Assembly: GCF_024713945.1 (NCBI RefSeq)
Contig: NC_134677.1
Coordinates: 5,273,001 to 5,337,000, forward strand
Direction of reading: 5' to 3'
Source: Dermatophagoides farinae
Taxonomy: Eukaryota > Arthropoda > Arachnida > Sarcoptiformes > Pyroglyphidae
Length of the DNA: 64,000 bases
The notes under the pieces are model-generated. The model made no database searches. It was not told the DNA's origin and worked only from the letters and a program-made list of their open reading frames with translations. This document shows, piece by piece, positions 1 through 12,048 of this stretch; position 1 is the stretch's first letter, and every line of letters begins with the position of its first letter. Made by a program: the position numbers and the translations under genes.

Positions 1-664
1 CATTCACATCAGGTTTTGATTTTGGTTTGCAAGTAAGTTTTTTAAGTGATTTTTAACTTTTCATTTTTTAATTCGTTTTCTTTCATTTTCATAGATTGGA
101 TTATTGTGGCATTTCATTGTTGATTGCCGGCTCAATTGTTCCTTGTCTTTATTATGCGTTCTATTGTTCATTCTATTCACAAATCACTTATACAATAATG
201 ACAATTTTCCTTTGTGCCGCTTCCGTAACTGTATCGTTTTCGGCAAAATTTTCTGAACCACAATATCGACCATTACGTGCCACGGTATTTTTTTCCTATG
301 CATTCTTCAGTTTTATACCTGCTGTACATTGGTTTTGGATGCATTCCAATGATAAAACTTTTTATCATTCATCATTTCGTACAGCAATTATTTGTCTGAC
401 AGCAATGGCCATTTTCTATATTATCGGTGCTATTGTATATGCATTGCGTATACCGGAACGATTTTGTCCAGGAAAATTTGATTTCTATGTAAGTGTTTCT
501 ATCAAATCAATTTTTCGATTTATACTAATTTGTTTTGTTTTTAGTTTCATTCGCATCAATTATTCCATGTATTTGTGATATTAGCAGCCATTTGTCATTT
601 ACGTGGAATAACAAGTATGGCGGATTTTCGTCTATTTGTGCAACAATCAACGTGTAAATTGTAA
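1..664 (+). CDS. AdipoR: Adiponectin receptor (PAQR family), 3' part
   Basis: Partial gene, 5' end outside the window. Exons read as 1-32, 95-488 and 545-664, stop at 662-664, with GT-AG introns of 62 and 56 bp. The joined protein begins HSHQVLILVCKLDYCGI, which lines up with the PAQR segment between TM3 and TM4 (HSEKVSRTFSKLDY.GI in vertebrate AdipoR). It then runs through several hydrophobic helices to PGKFDFY and FHSHQLFHVFV. The HxxxH in the last helix is the family's conserved zinc-binding pair. AdipoR proteins are seven-helix membrane proteins with an intracellular N-terminus and a ceramidase-like zinc site, acting in lipid and energy signalling. The tail after the last helix is short (ends CKL). 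The first AATAAA seen downstream is far, at 1184-1189. Assignment to AdipoR rather than another PAQR rests on the LDYCGI and IPERFCPGKFD motifs. Confidence 0.93.
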
Positions 665-2461
665 AATTCCATCAATTTAACCCAAAAAAATATCTGAATT
701 TAACCCATAAGTATGAAAAAAAAATTAATCAGAATCATATCAAAAAATGGAGTTTCAATGGACCCATATCCTATCATGTTATCATCATTATCAACTTATG
801 GATGGATTCTCCACTCCAAAATATCATGATTTCTTAAAAGAGTGAAAAAAAATTGATTAATCTAAGACGATACAACAATTCGATATCTTTGGAATTAAAG
901 TCCGATTTGTGCCTATATGTTTTTCTTGATATGATATTTATCCATAATTTTGATACCTCTATTTTATACAATTATATTTATAATTAATCTTGTTTTATTT
1001 AAAATGTTCGAAATCATCAGTCATGCTCATTCAATTTTATTATCATTGTTTTTATAAAAAAAATATCTGTAAATTGGAATCATTCAATCAATCATTGATT
1101 GATCATGATAATCAAAAAAAAAAATATATACATATGAATACTTAGTGATCAAATCAATCGAGTGAAAATAACTTTATTATTCAAATAAAATATTAATTAA
1201 ATTATTATTATATCTAATCAATATTTTTTTCATGGTGAAAGTGTTTCTGGATATCTTGATAATTTTTTTTATTATTAATGTATTTTCTGATTTTTCATTG
1301 AAATGAAAAATCAAGTTTGGATAAATTTTGATCGAGATACAATAGATGGCGTTAATGTTTAATATTTTTTTTGACCATGATTCTTATTCATTATTTCAAA
1401 TCCAAGGATTAGAATTGATTTTTTTTTCGTCATTTCATTATAGTTCATTTTTCACAATTATTTTGATGATATCTAGTTATTATGATTAAAAATCATGATG
1501 ATCGCCTCGAAGTCATTGGCAATCGGAAGGATTTTTTGTTTGTTAGTCAATAAGGGCCCCTTGATTCGTGTTATGAATTGTTTTCAGATTGATTTCTGCA
1601 AAAAAAAAATTATTACAAACCAAGGTTTATCCACAAAAAAAAATAAGCAAGCAACATTGGGAAAATTTAAATTTCCTTTTCTTGTTTATTAATTTCATTA
1701 CGTTATTATGTGTATCTCTGTGTTTTATACAGGCCTTGTGTATTGGTTAAATTTGAAAAGAAAAAAATTATAAATCACAACAACATTTATATTGCACTGT
1801 AATTGATATATTCAGTTTTTTGTTTTAATTTTGAGCTACTATAACTCTGTTTACCAAGAAAAATATTGAGATTATAAATGATACTACTATATACTATATA
1901 TGTATGCTTTTCATTAATGAGTGATGAAAAATTTTTTCAATTTCAAATGACAACCGAAACAACAGACAAAAAAAAAATACAACGATAATCTTCATTTCTA
2001 CATCAAACTTTCATCACAACAATATATATATATTGTGTGCACGATGTACATTAGTGGTGACAAAAATCACATATCTATTCATAAAGGAAATTTACTCGAA
2101 CATATATGTACTAAATAATAACACAGAGCAACGAAGAAATGAATGTCAAAGTTTATCGAATTTTTTTTGTTGTTGTTGTTGAATTTATTTTTAGGACGAC
2201 AATTTTTTTTTGTTTGTTTGGTTATTTTGTCGTTGACAAAAAATCTGGTCAAAATCAGTAGATAAAAAATTCATTTTTTTCCGATGACTATGGGAAAAAA
2301 ATTGATAAAAATCGTACTAAAGGAAACGAAAAAAAACAAGGCATTTGGCAATTTTGTTTTTTAATAATCATGTAATTTGATGATACCGACGACACCGAGC
2401 AAAAAAAAACTCAACAATTTGCGATAGATAAGAGTTATAAAAAAAAAATTTCTAACAATAA

Positions 2462-2485
2462 AAAACATTCGAATTCGAATGTTTT
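2462..2485. repeat. 24-bp perfect palindrome
   Basis: The 12-base half aaaacattcgaa is followed directly by its exact reverse complement, centred on the GAATTC at 2471-2476. It lies between the adiponectin receptor and ACSL genes. Function unknown; it could be a dimeric protein-binding site or a cruciform-prone chance palindrome. Confidence 0.9.
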
Positions 2486-3500
2486 AGAATGTATCATCCT
2501 CAAAAAAATGTTGTAAGATCATTAGATGATCATCAAAAACAAAAACAAAAAAAAATCAATGGCCATTGCACTCGGTTAATTATTTTTGTAACTGATGATG
2601 TAAAGATGATGCAAATCTAAAAAAAATCTGATTTCATCATATTGATCACTCTTGCTCTCTCTCCCTCTCTCTCTCTTGAACATCTTGGTGGCTACGTCAT
2701 TTTTTTGTGAACAAAACGACATTATTAATCTTGATGATGATGATGAATTCTTTGAAATAAAACCAACTTTGTTTTGCGTAGTTATTTCATAATGTAATCG
2801 AATAAAATGTTGGTTGACATTGTTATTTGTTGAGGAAAGGTAAAAAATATAAATTTTACAAAATTCTACAAATGATGATGATCATCATTTTATATGACTC
2901 AATCGAATCGATAATATGACGAATTGCAATGTCATCCATTTATGTGATTGACAATTGATTGATAATGATTGGAAAATGATGTTATTTTTATTAGCCACCT
3001 CCCTTCTAAATTATTTTTTATCTTATTAATTTATTTCGAAAAATTGTTGCCTCATTAATTATATTATATGTTATGTCAGTTGAAGGAATGATTTTTTTGT
3101 TTATGTTTATGTAGAAAATCATGGCATTTGAATACATGATAAACTCGTGATTTTTTTTCAAGGAACACGCGTACATTCACAGATTTCAAATGAATCTCTT
3201 TAATGAGAATAATAATCATAATAATACCGAAAATTTTCAATTTATCTTTTATATATTTTTTTTCTAATAGTCATTCGAAATTTCTTCATTATTTTATCGT
3301 TAGCGATTAGAAAATCAGTTCAATAACTGATAATTGATTGATAATTTATTTTATCAATTAAATTTGAAAGCAATTTAAGAAAAAAAAGATTATTTTAGAA
3401 AAATTAATCAAATGTAAATTGAATCCAAACTTACAGTGGATACACTGTATAAATTTCAATGTAGCTATCACAATTGAAAATGGTCTGACGTTTGTATCGA

Positions 3501-3590
3501 CCAATCAGAATTGTTGCTTGCGTGTCGTTCAACACATTGATGGTTTGTGGCGTGATTATTCGAATGACTCAGTGTCTCTCTATATATGCT
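3501..3590 (+). promoter_or_regulatory. Candidate core promoter (CCAAT, AP-1, TATA)
   Basis: CCAAT at 3501-3505, a consensus AP-1 site TGACTCA at 3565-3571 and a TATATAT run at 3581-3587 lie within 90 bp on the plus strand, upstream of the ACSL gene. The spacing resembles a TATA promoter. It lies about 1.4 kb upstream of the start codon, so using it would require a long or spliced 5' leader. Motif-based only. Confidence 0.3.
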
Positions 3591-4766
3591 TGTATTAACG
3601 GATTTCCGCAGTAGTAGTAGCATGTAATATTATACATACCACAAATCGGATGATATACAGGTATTTCAAACAGTTGATATTAAAAAAAAAAAAATTTGTG
3701 GCGTAACAGTAATTGACGAATACATGATGTTAATTCAATGATCAACATTTAATCTATTATCATCACTGATGTATTTTTTAAAAGATCTCGAATCATTGAA
3801 AACAATAAACGTTTGTTTTTCTGATGCAATTCATTATCATTCATTTATTGTGATTATTAGTCATTCGTATGGTCATCTAAAAACAATTTTTTCTCCCTTA
3901 TTTTCGGCCACCGAATCTATTATATCCTCATCTTTATAAGACAAACAATAAACAAGAATCGATATATTAATCTTCGTCAAAAATTCTTCAGAATTTTTCC
4001 GCTATTTTTCATCAAATTAATCATTCGATTTATTGATTAATCACCAAAATTTAGCCAACATAATTATCATTCGACAATATATCCAGCATTTTTTTTTTTT
4101 TTGGTACATCATTGTCTAGTCTTGTAGCAGTTTTTTCCATGTATAAATAGGAAATAATTTTTTCCCATTCATTACATTCATTCATCTGATAACAGAAACT
4201 GATCACCCTTTTTTCACTAGAAATTTGATCTATATTTGAATCGTGTACTTGATTGCTGTATATTACAAAACAAAACAATTATAACGAACAAGAATCAAAT
4301 CAAATCAACAACAACAAACACACAATAACATTCAACAAAGCAGAAAAACATTGTTGCCAAAAATAATTCTTCCCTTGTCTCGCCATACTTACTTGGAAGT
4401 TATATTTTTTTTTTTTTTTTTGTCGCCAGATTATTTATGTATCGTATATACGTTTTTCTTTACACTTTAATCATCGGTGAACGCATCTGACATTGAAATC
4501 TATCTTAAACCAATTGTGTGAAGTCAAGCCAAAATTTCTGGCTCAAGTTCGTCTATACAAATATAGTCGAAATCGATCATCACATACAACACACACACAC
4601 ACACACGTCGATCAAATCATCCCGATTTTATCATCTTACCATATATAAAACGATCGATTTGCTCATTTTAATTTTAATTTGCTTGTTTAACGCACACACA
4701 TCGTACATTGTTGAATTAGTTTGCTTACATTTCATCGAAAAAAAACTTATATTTATTTATTATTAT

Positions 4767-4937
4767 ATGATTAATAATAAGCATAAACGACAACAGCTAT
4801 CCTCTTTGAATAATAATCATAAAAATTATCAAGAAACGATAAAAGAAAAAAATAACAGCCGTCAATTGCCCACAACAACATCGATAATCAAATCATCAAC
4901 GAATTCAATTACAAATCAACAACAATACCAGGAGTGA
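4767..4937 (+). other. Upstream ORF ahead of ACSL
   Basis: An ATG-initiated frame of 56 codons rich in Asn, Gln and Lys that ends 18 nt before the ACSL initiation codon at 4956. If the ACSL mRNA starts upstream of 4767, this would be a uORF and could lower translation. The peptide itself shows no family. Confidence 0.3.
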
Positions 4938-4955
4938 ATAAAAGACAGCGACAAA

Positions 4956-7419
4956 ATGCCTGGATCAACTAGATCATCAACATCACCTACAACCACCACC
5001 ACTCATCCAACTTCATCTAAAAAAATGGGTTCCAAAATTTTGGCCACCATTTTAATCACATTGATCAAAATTGTAAGTTCATCATTTCTGCTGGATTTTT
5101 TAAAATTATTTTGTTTTTCCAATTCTTTTCTTTTAGTTCGCATTCTTGTATAGCGTCTTATCGTTACCAATCTATTACTATGTTCAAAAACCATGGTTGA
5201 TTGTGGATAAAAGCTGCAAGCCAAAAGCACGAAAATTGGATCCTTCAACTCCTTATAGTCCGTGGGTTCGTTGTACTGGTGAACCAGCACCTAGTTTGAT
5301 TGATGATTGTGAAACTATACATCAATTATTTGATCGCGTTGTACAACGTTTTGGCTCAAATCCAGCATTCGGTTATCGACCTACAATTGAAGAGACGGAA
5401 GATGTTCAATCAAATGGTCGTGTATTTCGCAAATTCGTTTTAGGCGATTATCAATGGATGACCTATAATGAAGCTAAAAAACGTATCGATAATATTGCAT
5501 CAGGATTCATTCAACAAGGTTAGTTGGAATTCAAAATTATTAAGCATCAAATCATTTTTTTCAAAATTTTTTGAATTAGGTATTAAACATGGTGACATTG
5601 TAATGATCATGTCGGATACGCGTGCTGAATGGTTAATGTCAGCATTGGCTTTGAGTAAAATTGGTGCTACGGTTGCAACGTTATACGCGACTCTTGGTGT
5701 TGATGGTATCATACACGGTGTGAATGAAACTGAATGCACACACATCGTTACCAGTCAAGATCAGATGTCAAAATTGTTGAAAGTCTTGCCAAAAACACCG
5801 CTAGTATCTCGAATTATTTATTTTCCCAGTATCAAAAAGATGGCCACAACTTTTCCACCAGAAGTTAAGATTGTTTCATTCGCTCAACTGGAACAGCAAG
5901 GCCAATCTCAACCATTAGCATCGACTTTGCCGAAAATTCGTTCACAAGATACAGCTATCATTATGTACACGTCTGGATCAACTGGAATACCAAAAGGTGT
6001 TATGATCTCACAGCGAAATGTTCTTGCATCGGCCAAAGCTTACCATGCTATTGCATACATAATGAAAGAAGAATATCGCTATTTCGCCTACCTACCGTTA
6101 GCTCATGTCCTCGAATTGGCAGGTGAATTTTTCTTCATGTCAGTTGGCATGTCTATTGGCTATGGTACTCCGTTGACTATGACTGACAAATCGACTGGAA
6201 TCAAAAAAGGTTGCCCCGGTGATCTCACACTTTTGAAACCAACAGTTGTCAATGGTGTTCCATTGGTATTGGATCGTATATCGAAAGGCATTCAAGAAGA
6301 AATTGATGCAAAAGGCGAATTTGCCAAACAATTGTTCGATTTTGTTATCAATTACAAACGATATTGGACGAAACAAGGTTATCGAACTCCGATTATTAAC
6401 GGGTTGGTTTGTAACAAAATCAAACAAATTATGGGCGGTAAAATCAAATATCTTGCCATCGGTGGTGCACCTCTTCGAAGTGAAACCCATGAATTTTTCC
6501 AAGCTTGTCTAGACGTTCAAGTATTGCAAGGATATGGTCTAACTGAATGTGCTGCTGCCGGTACCTTGATGGACCTTGATGAATTATCAACTAGTCGTGT
6601 CGGTGCACCATTGTATGGAACCCAGGTACGATTAATCGATTGGGTCGAAGGCAATTATCGGGTAATGGATAAGCCATATCCACGTGGTGAAATCGTTGTC
6701 GGTGGTCCAATGGTTACTAAAGGTTATTTCAAAAACGATCGACTCACTCAAGAATCCTATCATGAAGATTCTAATGGTGTCCGTTGGTTCCATACTGGTG
6801 ATATTGGTGAAATGTATCCAAATGGCACTGTGAAAATTATTGATCGTCGTAAAGATCTTGTCAAACTTCAATTCGGTGAATATGTTTCGTTGGGAAAAGT
6901 TGAAGCAGAACTTAAGTGTTCTACTTATGTTGATAATGTAGGTTTGCTATTTTATTTCAACATATTCGTTTGACTTATCAATTTTTTTTTGTTGTTGGTC
7001 AACATCACAGATTTGTGTAATCGGTGATTCCCTTCATGATCATTTAATCGCATTGATCGTACCAAATCCAAAAACTATCAAAACTCTAGCCGAATCATTG
7101 GGAAAAGGTTATTTAACTTATAAAGAAATCTGTAGTGATCAAGAGATTACCGATGCTGTAACAAAAAATATTATTCAATATGCATCTAAACAAGGATTGC
7201 ATAAAATGGAAACTCCAGCTCGTATTCATTTATGTTCGGAGGAATGGCTTCCTGATAGGTATGTAATTGAATTTTACATTACTTTAAGCTAATTTTCATT
7301 TTTATTACTGAACTAGCGGTCTTGTCACAGCTGCATTGAAAATTCGAAGAAAAAACATTCATGATTATTATAAATCGGAAATCAGAAATCTATATGGCCC
7401 GAATTCTCGTGCCCAATAA
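4956..7419 (+). CDS. Acsl: Long-chain-fatty-acid--CoA ligase, ACSL3/4 type
   Basis: Five coding exons: 4956-5072, 5137-5518, 5580-6937, 7011-7258, 7317-7419, all phase-consistent, giving about 735 aa (vertebrate ACSL3/4 are roughly 710-720). A Ser/Thr-rich start is followed by a hydrophobic N-terminal anchor (around residues 25-55), as expected for an ER or lipid-droplet protein. Adenylate-forming motifs are intact: MYTSGSTGIPKGV (P-loop), the PLAHVLEL segment, QGYGLTE, WFHTGDIGE and the hinge IIDRRKDLVKLQ.GEYVSLGKVE. The C-terminus ends with GLVTAALKIRRKN, the family's catalytic-lysine region. The enzyme activates long-chain fatty acids to acyl-CoA with ATP. The KLQ.GEYVSLGKVE hinge and the IKKG segment favour the ACSL3/4 branch over ACSL1/5/6. 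An AATAAA overlaps the stop codon (7415-7420). The gene is convergent with GPS2. Confidence 0.96.
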
Positions 7420-7958
7420 ATTCCTTCACCATATCTTTTGTGGCTTGGCTTTTGTTTCCTCACATGAAATAATACAAATCGTCATTAAAAAATCATAATT
7501 CAGCAAAGGAAAAATAATTCAACATTGTGTGATACTCTCTTTAAGCTCATTTCGTTTTTATTTTTTTTTAAAGAAAAATGTGTCTATAACATGATCATTA
7601 ATTTATTACTTTTTATCATAAAAATTTAAATCATATGATATTGATAATTGGAATGTAAATAATTTTGTTTTTCATGAATCAAAAAAAATGATGTGCTTTG
7701 CTTTTTTCAAAATGAAATTCCTCTAAATGTTCTAAATAACTTTTCGATTTCGATATAAATATTGTGATCATTCAACCGCAACAATCATTTTTTTTCTGAT
7801 TACCATAAACGACCACTACACTGAAGATTTTTAATCTGATTCTTAGTACGGAATTTGTGATGTTTTAGTTGAAAAAAAACACGAACAACAGATGAAATTA
7901 ATTTGTAAATTTTTATTTTTAAAAATAAAATTTAAAAAAATAATGAATTGTTAAATAA
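7420..7958. other. Convergent 3' UTR region (ACSL / GPS2)
   Basis: 539 bp between two convergent stop codons, AT-rich with no ORF of note. It probably holds both 3' UTRs. A minus-strand AATAAA (plus TTTATT at 7912-7917) lies about 40 bp past the GPS2 stop. Confidence 0.7.
7912..7917 (-). terminator. Poly(A) signal candidate for GPS2
   Basis: AATAAA on the minus strand, about 42 bp beyond the GPS2 stop codon. Confidence 0.5.
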
Positions 7959-9495
7959 TTACTTTGGAGGATTAGTATTAGGTGGTAGGAATGGGTTCTG
8001 CCCACCCATTATGAGCGATTGATGAAATATTGAATTTTGAAATGATTGCATATGTGGTGTGAGAGAAAGACCTGGTGGAAAAGCAGCAGCTGCAGAACCA
8101 GCTGATACCGGATGCAATATACTTCCTGGTGGTGGTGCTTGTCCTTGTGGTTTACCACTTGGAGGTGGTGGTGGATATGCAGATAAGAATGCAGGAATAT
8201 GTGCAGCTGTTGGATGAACCTGTTGATGGCCTGAGTGGGCAGCAGCGGCAACCGCCGCTAAATTTAATGTTGGCAATGTGGATCCGGTCGATGAAACAAT
8301 AGTTGGATTGGATGATTCATGTAGTCGTTTATATCCAGCTGATGATACGATCGGAGCTGATGATGATGATGATAACCGTGGTAGACGATCGCTGCCGGTT
8401 GGTGGAATCGCTTGAAATGGTATACCACCAGCTATTAATGCAGGGTTCATCGATGATGAAGGAGGTGGTTTCGAGTAGATGGATGTGGGTGGTGGTGGTG
8501 GGGCCACTTTAGAATTTGAAATCAATGAATATGGGCTCGATACTGATGGCATTACATTGGGCAATGAAGCTGAAGTTGTGGTTGAATTCGTTTGAACAGA
8601 TGATCTTTGTTGCTGTTGACGTTCAAGTTGTGTCGCATAATTAGCACTATAAACTGCCATGGTAACTGGAGGAGCAGAAAGAAACCTTTGAGGAGGAGGT
8701 TGTTTATTAGATGGATGGCTAGCATTACCACCACTAGCGTTTTGATGAACTGCATAAAAAGATTCATGCAATGGCATAATCGTAGGATTTGGTAACGGTG
8801 GAATGATAGAATTTGAGTTTGTTATCGAAGAGGGGTGGTGTTGAGCGTTTGGAAATTTCAACGAAGCAACATTTTGATTCAATTGTGACTGAGACAAAGC
8901 TAATGCTGATGAAGTTGCTGCCGATGATGATGACGATGGCAATGTTGCTAACGAAAGGGGCAATTGTTGTGATCCAGGTCCACCAGATTGTGATGGTCCA
9001 AACGTCAAATTTAGCATGACACTTGCTTCTTTTTGTCGTTGTAAATTCTTTCTACTATTATCTTCATTACAAACTTTTTTGAATTCGGCAAACAATTTAT
9101 GTTTTTCACTTCCTAAATCGGCCAATTTTCTTTCCTTACGGGTGATTTCCTCTTTGATTTCATCCAATGTCCGTTTATCAAGATTGTGCTTCAATTCTTT
9201 TTCCCTTTTTGCTCGTTTTAATTCTTCGCTCATTTCCATTTCTGTAATTGAACATCAAAAATTTAAAAATGTTTATAGGTTATAAGAGGATGTAGGATTG
9301 ATTTTAATAATGATCGTATATAAACAAACCTTGTTTTCGTTTTTCATTTTGTCGCTGAATATGGATTCTCAGTCGTGGATACATTTCCATATTTCGACTT
9401 TTTTCAATCTGAAATGATCGTGTTTGTACGACAAAATGTTTTAGATGAGATTTATGTTGATGATTGATTTTATCAACAATCGATAACGAAGCCAT
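7959..9495 (-). CDS. Gps2: G protein pathway suppressor 2 homologue
   Basis: Two exons, 9495-9330 and 9241-7959, joined in phase 1 through an 88-bp intron; ATG at 9495-9493; about 482 aa. The N-terminal ~110 residues are highly charged and helical. The segment LDEIKEEITRKERKLADLG and the following EKHKLFAEFKKV line up with GPS2 (LEETKEQILKLEEKL..., EKHQLFLQLKKV). GPS2 is a subunit of the NCoR/SMRT-HDAC3 corepressor complex, contacting its partners through this coiled coil. The remaining ~370 residues are Pro/Ser/Gln/Ala-rich and disordered, longer than in the 327-aa human protein. The identification rests on the coiled-coil block; another coiled-coil regulator is possible but less likely. Confidence 0.82.
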
Positions 9496-10305
9496 CGTCT
9501 TATATTGAAATTCGGGTCTTAATTATTTAAATAAGAAAATTCTTTAAAGAATTTAAATGTATCCAGTTATTACAATAATAATGAAACTAAACTAAATGGC
9601 ATCCATTTCGACCTAAATGAATAAACCCAATTCAAAATGCTCAATGTTCATAACACGCATGCGTATTTTAATTATCCATTATTTTTCATTTGTTGTTGTT
9701 GTTGTTGTTGATTGGTTAGGTTTAATAGTTGCAAATCTTTACATTGAATATATGTGGCGTCATAATCCTGATCGCAACCAATCCTAAATGCGATTGCATT
9801 GCAATTTTTTTCATGTTTATTTTCAAATCTATTCATTCCAATCTCATTTTGAGTGGGTTGGATTTTTTACTAAATGCTTTTATCACTGAAACCTAAATAC
9901 CTCATTGAATAAATTTCGTAGCTTGTAAATTGCATATGATCGAAAAAACTTCAATCATCCTCGATACCGATCATCATCATCATCATCATCATCATTATCA
10001 TCCGAATCTCCATGGTGAATATATATTTAAAATTTTTCTGGTCTATTTTATATTAATATATAGGCAACATCAACAATTTTCATCGAGAATGAGAGTAAGT
10101 TCGGGTTCTTTATTTTGTTTTTTTTTCTCGTTTATTTGTTCTTAATATGAAAATTCAACCAGGATCGTCTACATGTTGATGATGATTATTATTCGATATT
10201 TCTCTTTTTATGTGGGTTTTTCATTAGTTTGTTTTTGTGATATTTCTCAAAAATAAATAAACTACCGACTTTTGGATTGAGCTACAAATTTTTTTTTATA
10301 TTAGC
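9496..10305. other. Intergenic, upstream of GPS2
   Basis: No firm gene. It holds the GPS2 promoter side, a (TGTTGT)n-like run near 9693-9712 and a (CAT)n run near 9965-9990. Splice-like signals occur on the plus strand (donor GTGAAT near 10014, acceptor ATATATAG near 10063, donor GTAAGT near 10094), but the joined frame gives only a His-rich peptide of about 36 residues, so no gene is called. Confidence 0.5.
9655..9664. promoter_or_regulatory. NRF1-like palindrome upstream of GPS2
   Basis: ACGCATGCGT, a 10-bp palindrome with the core of NRF1/Ewg-type sites, lies about 160 bp upstream of the GPS2 start codon in otherwise AT-rich DNA. Motif-level evidence only. Confidence 0.3.
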
Positions 10306-10651
10306 TTATTTCGTTTGACTACTTCCCTTCTCTTTTTTTTTTACATTTGATTGGATGTGTCTTTTTATTATATATAAATAACGGTATCCAACTATTATTA
10401 CTAATGATTGATGATATTTTTTATTGTTATGATTATGTTTATTATTTTGGAAACCATCACGGCAACCACTAAAAAACCAATGATGAGGACAACGAACTTT
10501 TCGTATATATAATCTCAACTCTTTCATAAATCCAAAATCAAAGAAAAAAAAATATTGTATATATAATTTTACAATACACATACCTGTAAGAGAGTAGAAA
10601 CAACAGAGAAACAATCGTTGTCGAAACCACGACCACAACCAGTCTGATCAT
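10306..10651 (-). CDS. Candidate small secreted protein (two exons)
   Basis: Tentative gene. Exon 1 (10651-10584) encodes MIRLVVVVVSTTIVSLLFLL followed by SY: a short basic start and a long hydrophobic core, a textbook signal peptide. It ends at a strong donor (GTATGT). A pyrimidine-biased acceptor ending TTTTTTAG at about 10472 lets exon 2 continue in phase with SGCRDGFQNN..., an Asn/His/Lys-rich tail that stops at 10306. The total is about 75-80 aa. Only two cysteines at most are visible, and no known peptide family is recognised. It could be a secreted peptide, or a chance hydrophobic frame with fortuitous splice signals. Confidence 0.3.
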
Positions 10652-12048
10652 CAAGAGCAATTGAAGCGGTTGAAAATCCAGTCTATATCATTAAATGTTT
10701 ATTCTCGAACGTTACCCGATTTTTATTCCCTGCCATCATATTTGTCTCTTTCAAATTATCATGAAAGAGTGAAGACGAAAAATCAACTAGTTTGTGAATA
10801 CCATAATGTGTTTTACATGATCCTCATCATCATGGTTAATGTAATAATACAGGTGGAAGATATCTTCACTTTTGTTTGTCTGTGTCTGAGGCCATGTATA
10901 AAATAATTAAGATAAACGAAATTGACAGAAATGATCGTACGTTTATTTCACGTTTGTTTTGTTATTTTATTTGATTATTTCAGAATTTTTTCCCAAACGT
11001 ATTTGTTGTGATTCTTAAAAATGTTCAACGAAAATCAAAATTTCTCTTTCGTTTGCTTAGTCATGAATTATCTTGAAACAATGAATAATTCTTTACTTTT
11101 TCTTTCGCATTTGAAAATTATTTCTTGTGAAAAAATAAACATAAACTATGTCAATTGATTTCCGGTCTTTTTTGTGTGAATCACTAATATTCAATCAACT
11201 CATATCTGATTGTCATCTTGTCGAAAATTTGACTGTTTCTTTTTTTAATAAATTGATGCCCTATTTAATAATGATCGATATATATGATGATAGCTCTTTG
11301 TCCTTGTGAGTTTGACATTGTTTGTTGATACCTTGAAATCGTTCAAAGTAATGATCGAATAAAAAACGATCAAGTACGTGAATATTTCGTAAAATAATTG
11401 TATTAAATTTTTCGCAACAAACAAACGATCATTAAATGAATAAAATGAAAAAAATGTATTCATCTAATCGAAATGATGATGAAATTTTTTTTCTCTTTAA
11501 CATTAAACAAAAAATTCATTGGATTCGTATTTAAAACGTTTAATAGTTTTGCATTTTCATAAATTTTGATAAATTTTTCATATATAAAATCACAGTTTAT
11601 TCTTATGATTTTTTTTTTGTTTATTTCTCCTTAGAAAATTCTGTATTCCATCTTATTGGCATGAAAATATATCTGCTATAATTCGTCCAGAATGAAATGA
11701 TTCATCCTGCCAATATCGCATAGAAAACTTTAAGTAGTGAAAAAAAATTTGTCTCGCCAACAGCATCAAAAAAAATCGACAAACTTTATAAACCGAAATC
11801 GATCTCATTTTCCTTTTCTTGAGTTTATATCATCGATCAAACTCCATCGCGTCATTCTAGATTAACCCAAATTCACAAGTGAATAAAATCTGATCATTTT
11901 TCACTTGGTTTTTACAATTGAAAGGCTGCGTCTGCAGCGGTGCTGGTACAAGCAACGAATTTGCATGTACAGGCTTTGAGAAAGCAAATTTTTTCAATCG
12001 TTTTCAACATTCCTTATTTTTTTCCAAGAAAAAATTTCTGCTCAAAAT
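10652..12048. other. Intergenic and 5' leader of RhoGAP gene
   Basis: 1.4 kb without a supported gene. AT-rich apart from a GC-richer patch at about 11920-11990, probably in or near the leader of the RhoGAP gene that starts at 12049. Confidence 0.55.

Larger units (their letters stand above)
665..4955. other. Intergenic region and probable ACSL promoter/leader
   Basis: About 4.3 kb with no convincing gene. The sequence is AT-rich with many homopolymer A/T runs. Notable items are a 24-bp perfect palindrome (2462-2485), a CT-rich run near 2650-2680, a CCAAT/AP-1/TATA cluster near 3500-3590, a (CA)n near 4587-4606, and a small upstream ORF at 4767-4937 ending just before the ACSL start codon. 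The stretch from about 4430 to 4955 is probably 5' leader of the acyl-CoA synthetase gene, but no leader intron could be fixed. Confidence 0.6.

Noticed and set aside
1495-1692. 65-codon plus-strand frame
   Set aside because: Random AT-rich composition with poly-Lys from A runs, no homology, lies in intergenic DNA.
4051-4278. 75-codon minus-strand frame upstream of ACSL
   Set aside because: No ATG at its start, poly-Lys from an A run, no family.
4518-4937. 139-codon plus-strand frame
   Set aside because: Starts at GTG; only the ATG portion from 4767 could be a uORF.
9933-10172. His-rich spliced mini-gene on the plus strand
   Set aside because: Splice-like signals exist but the joined frame is only about 36 codons dominated by a CAT repeat.
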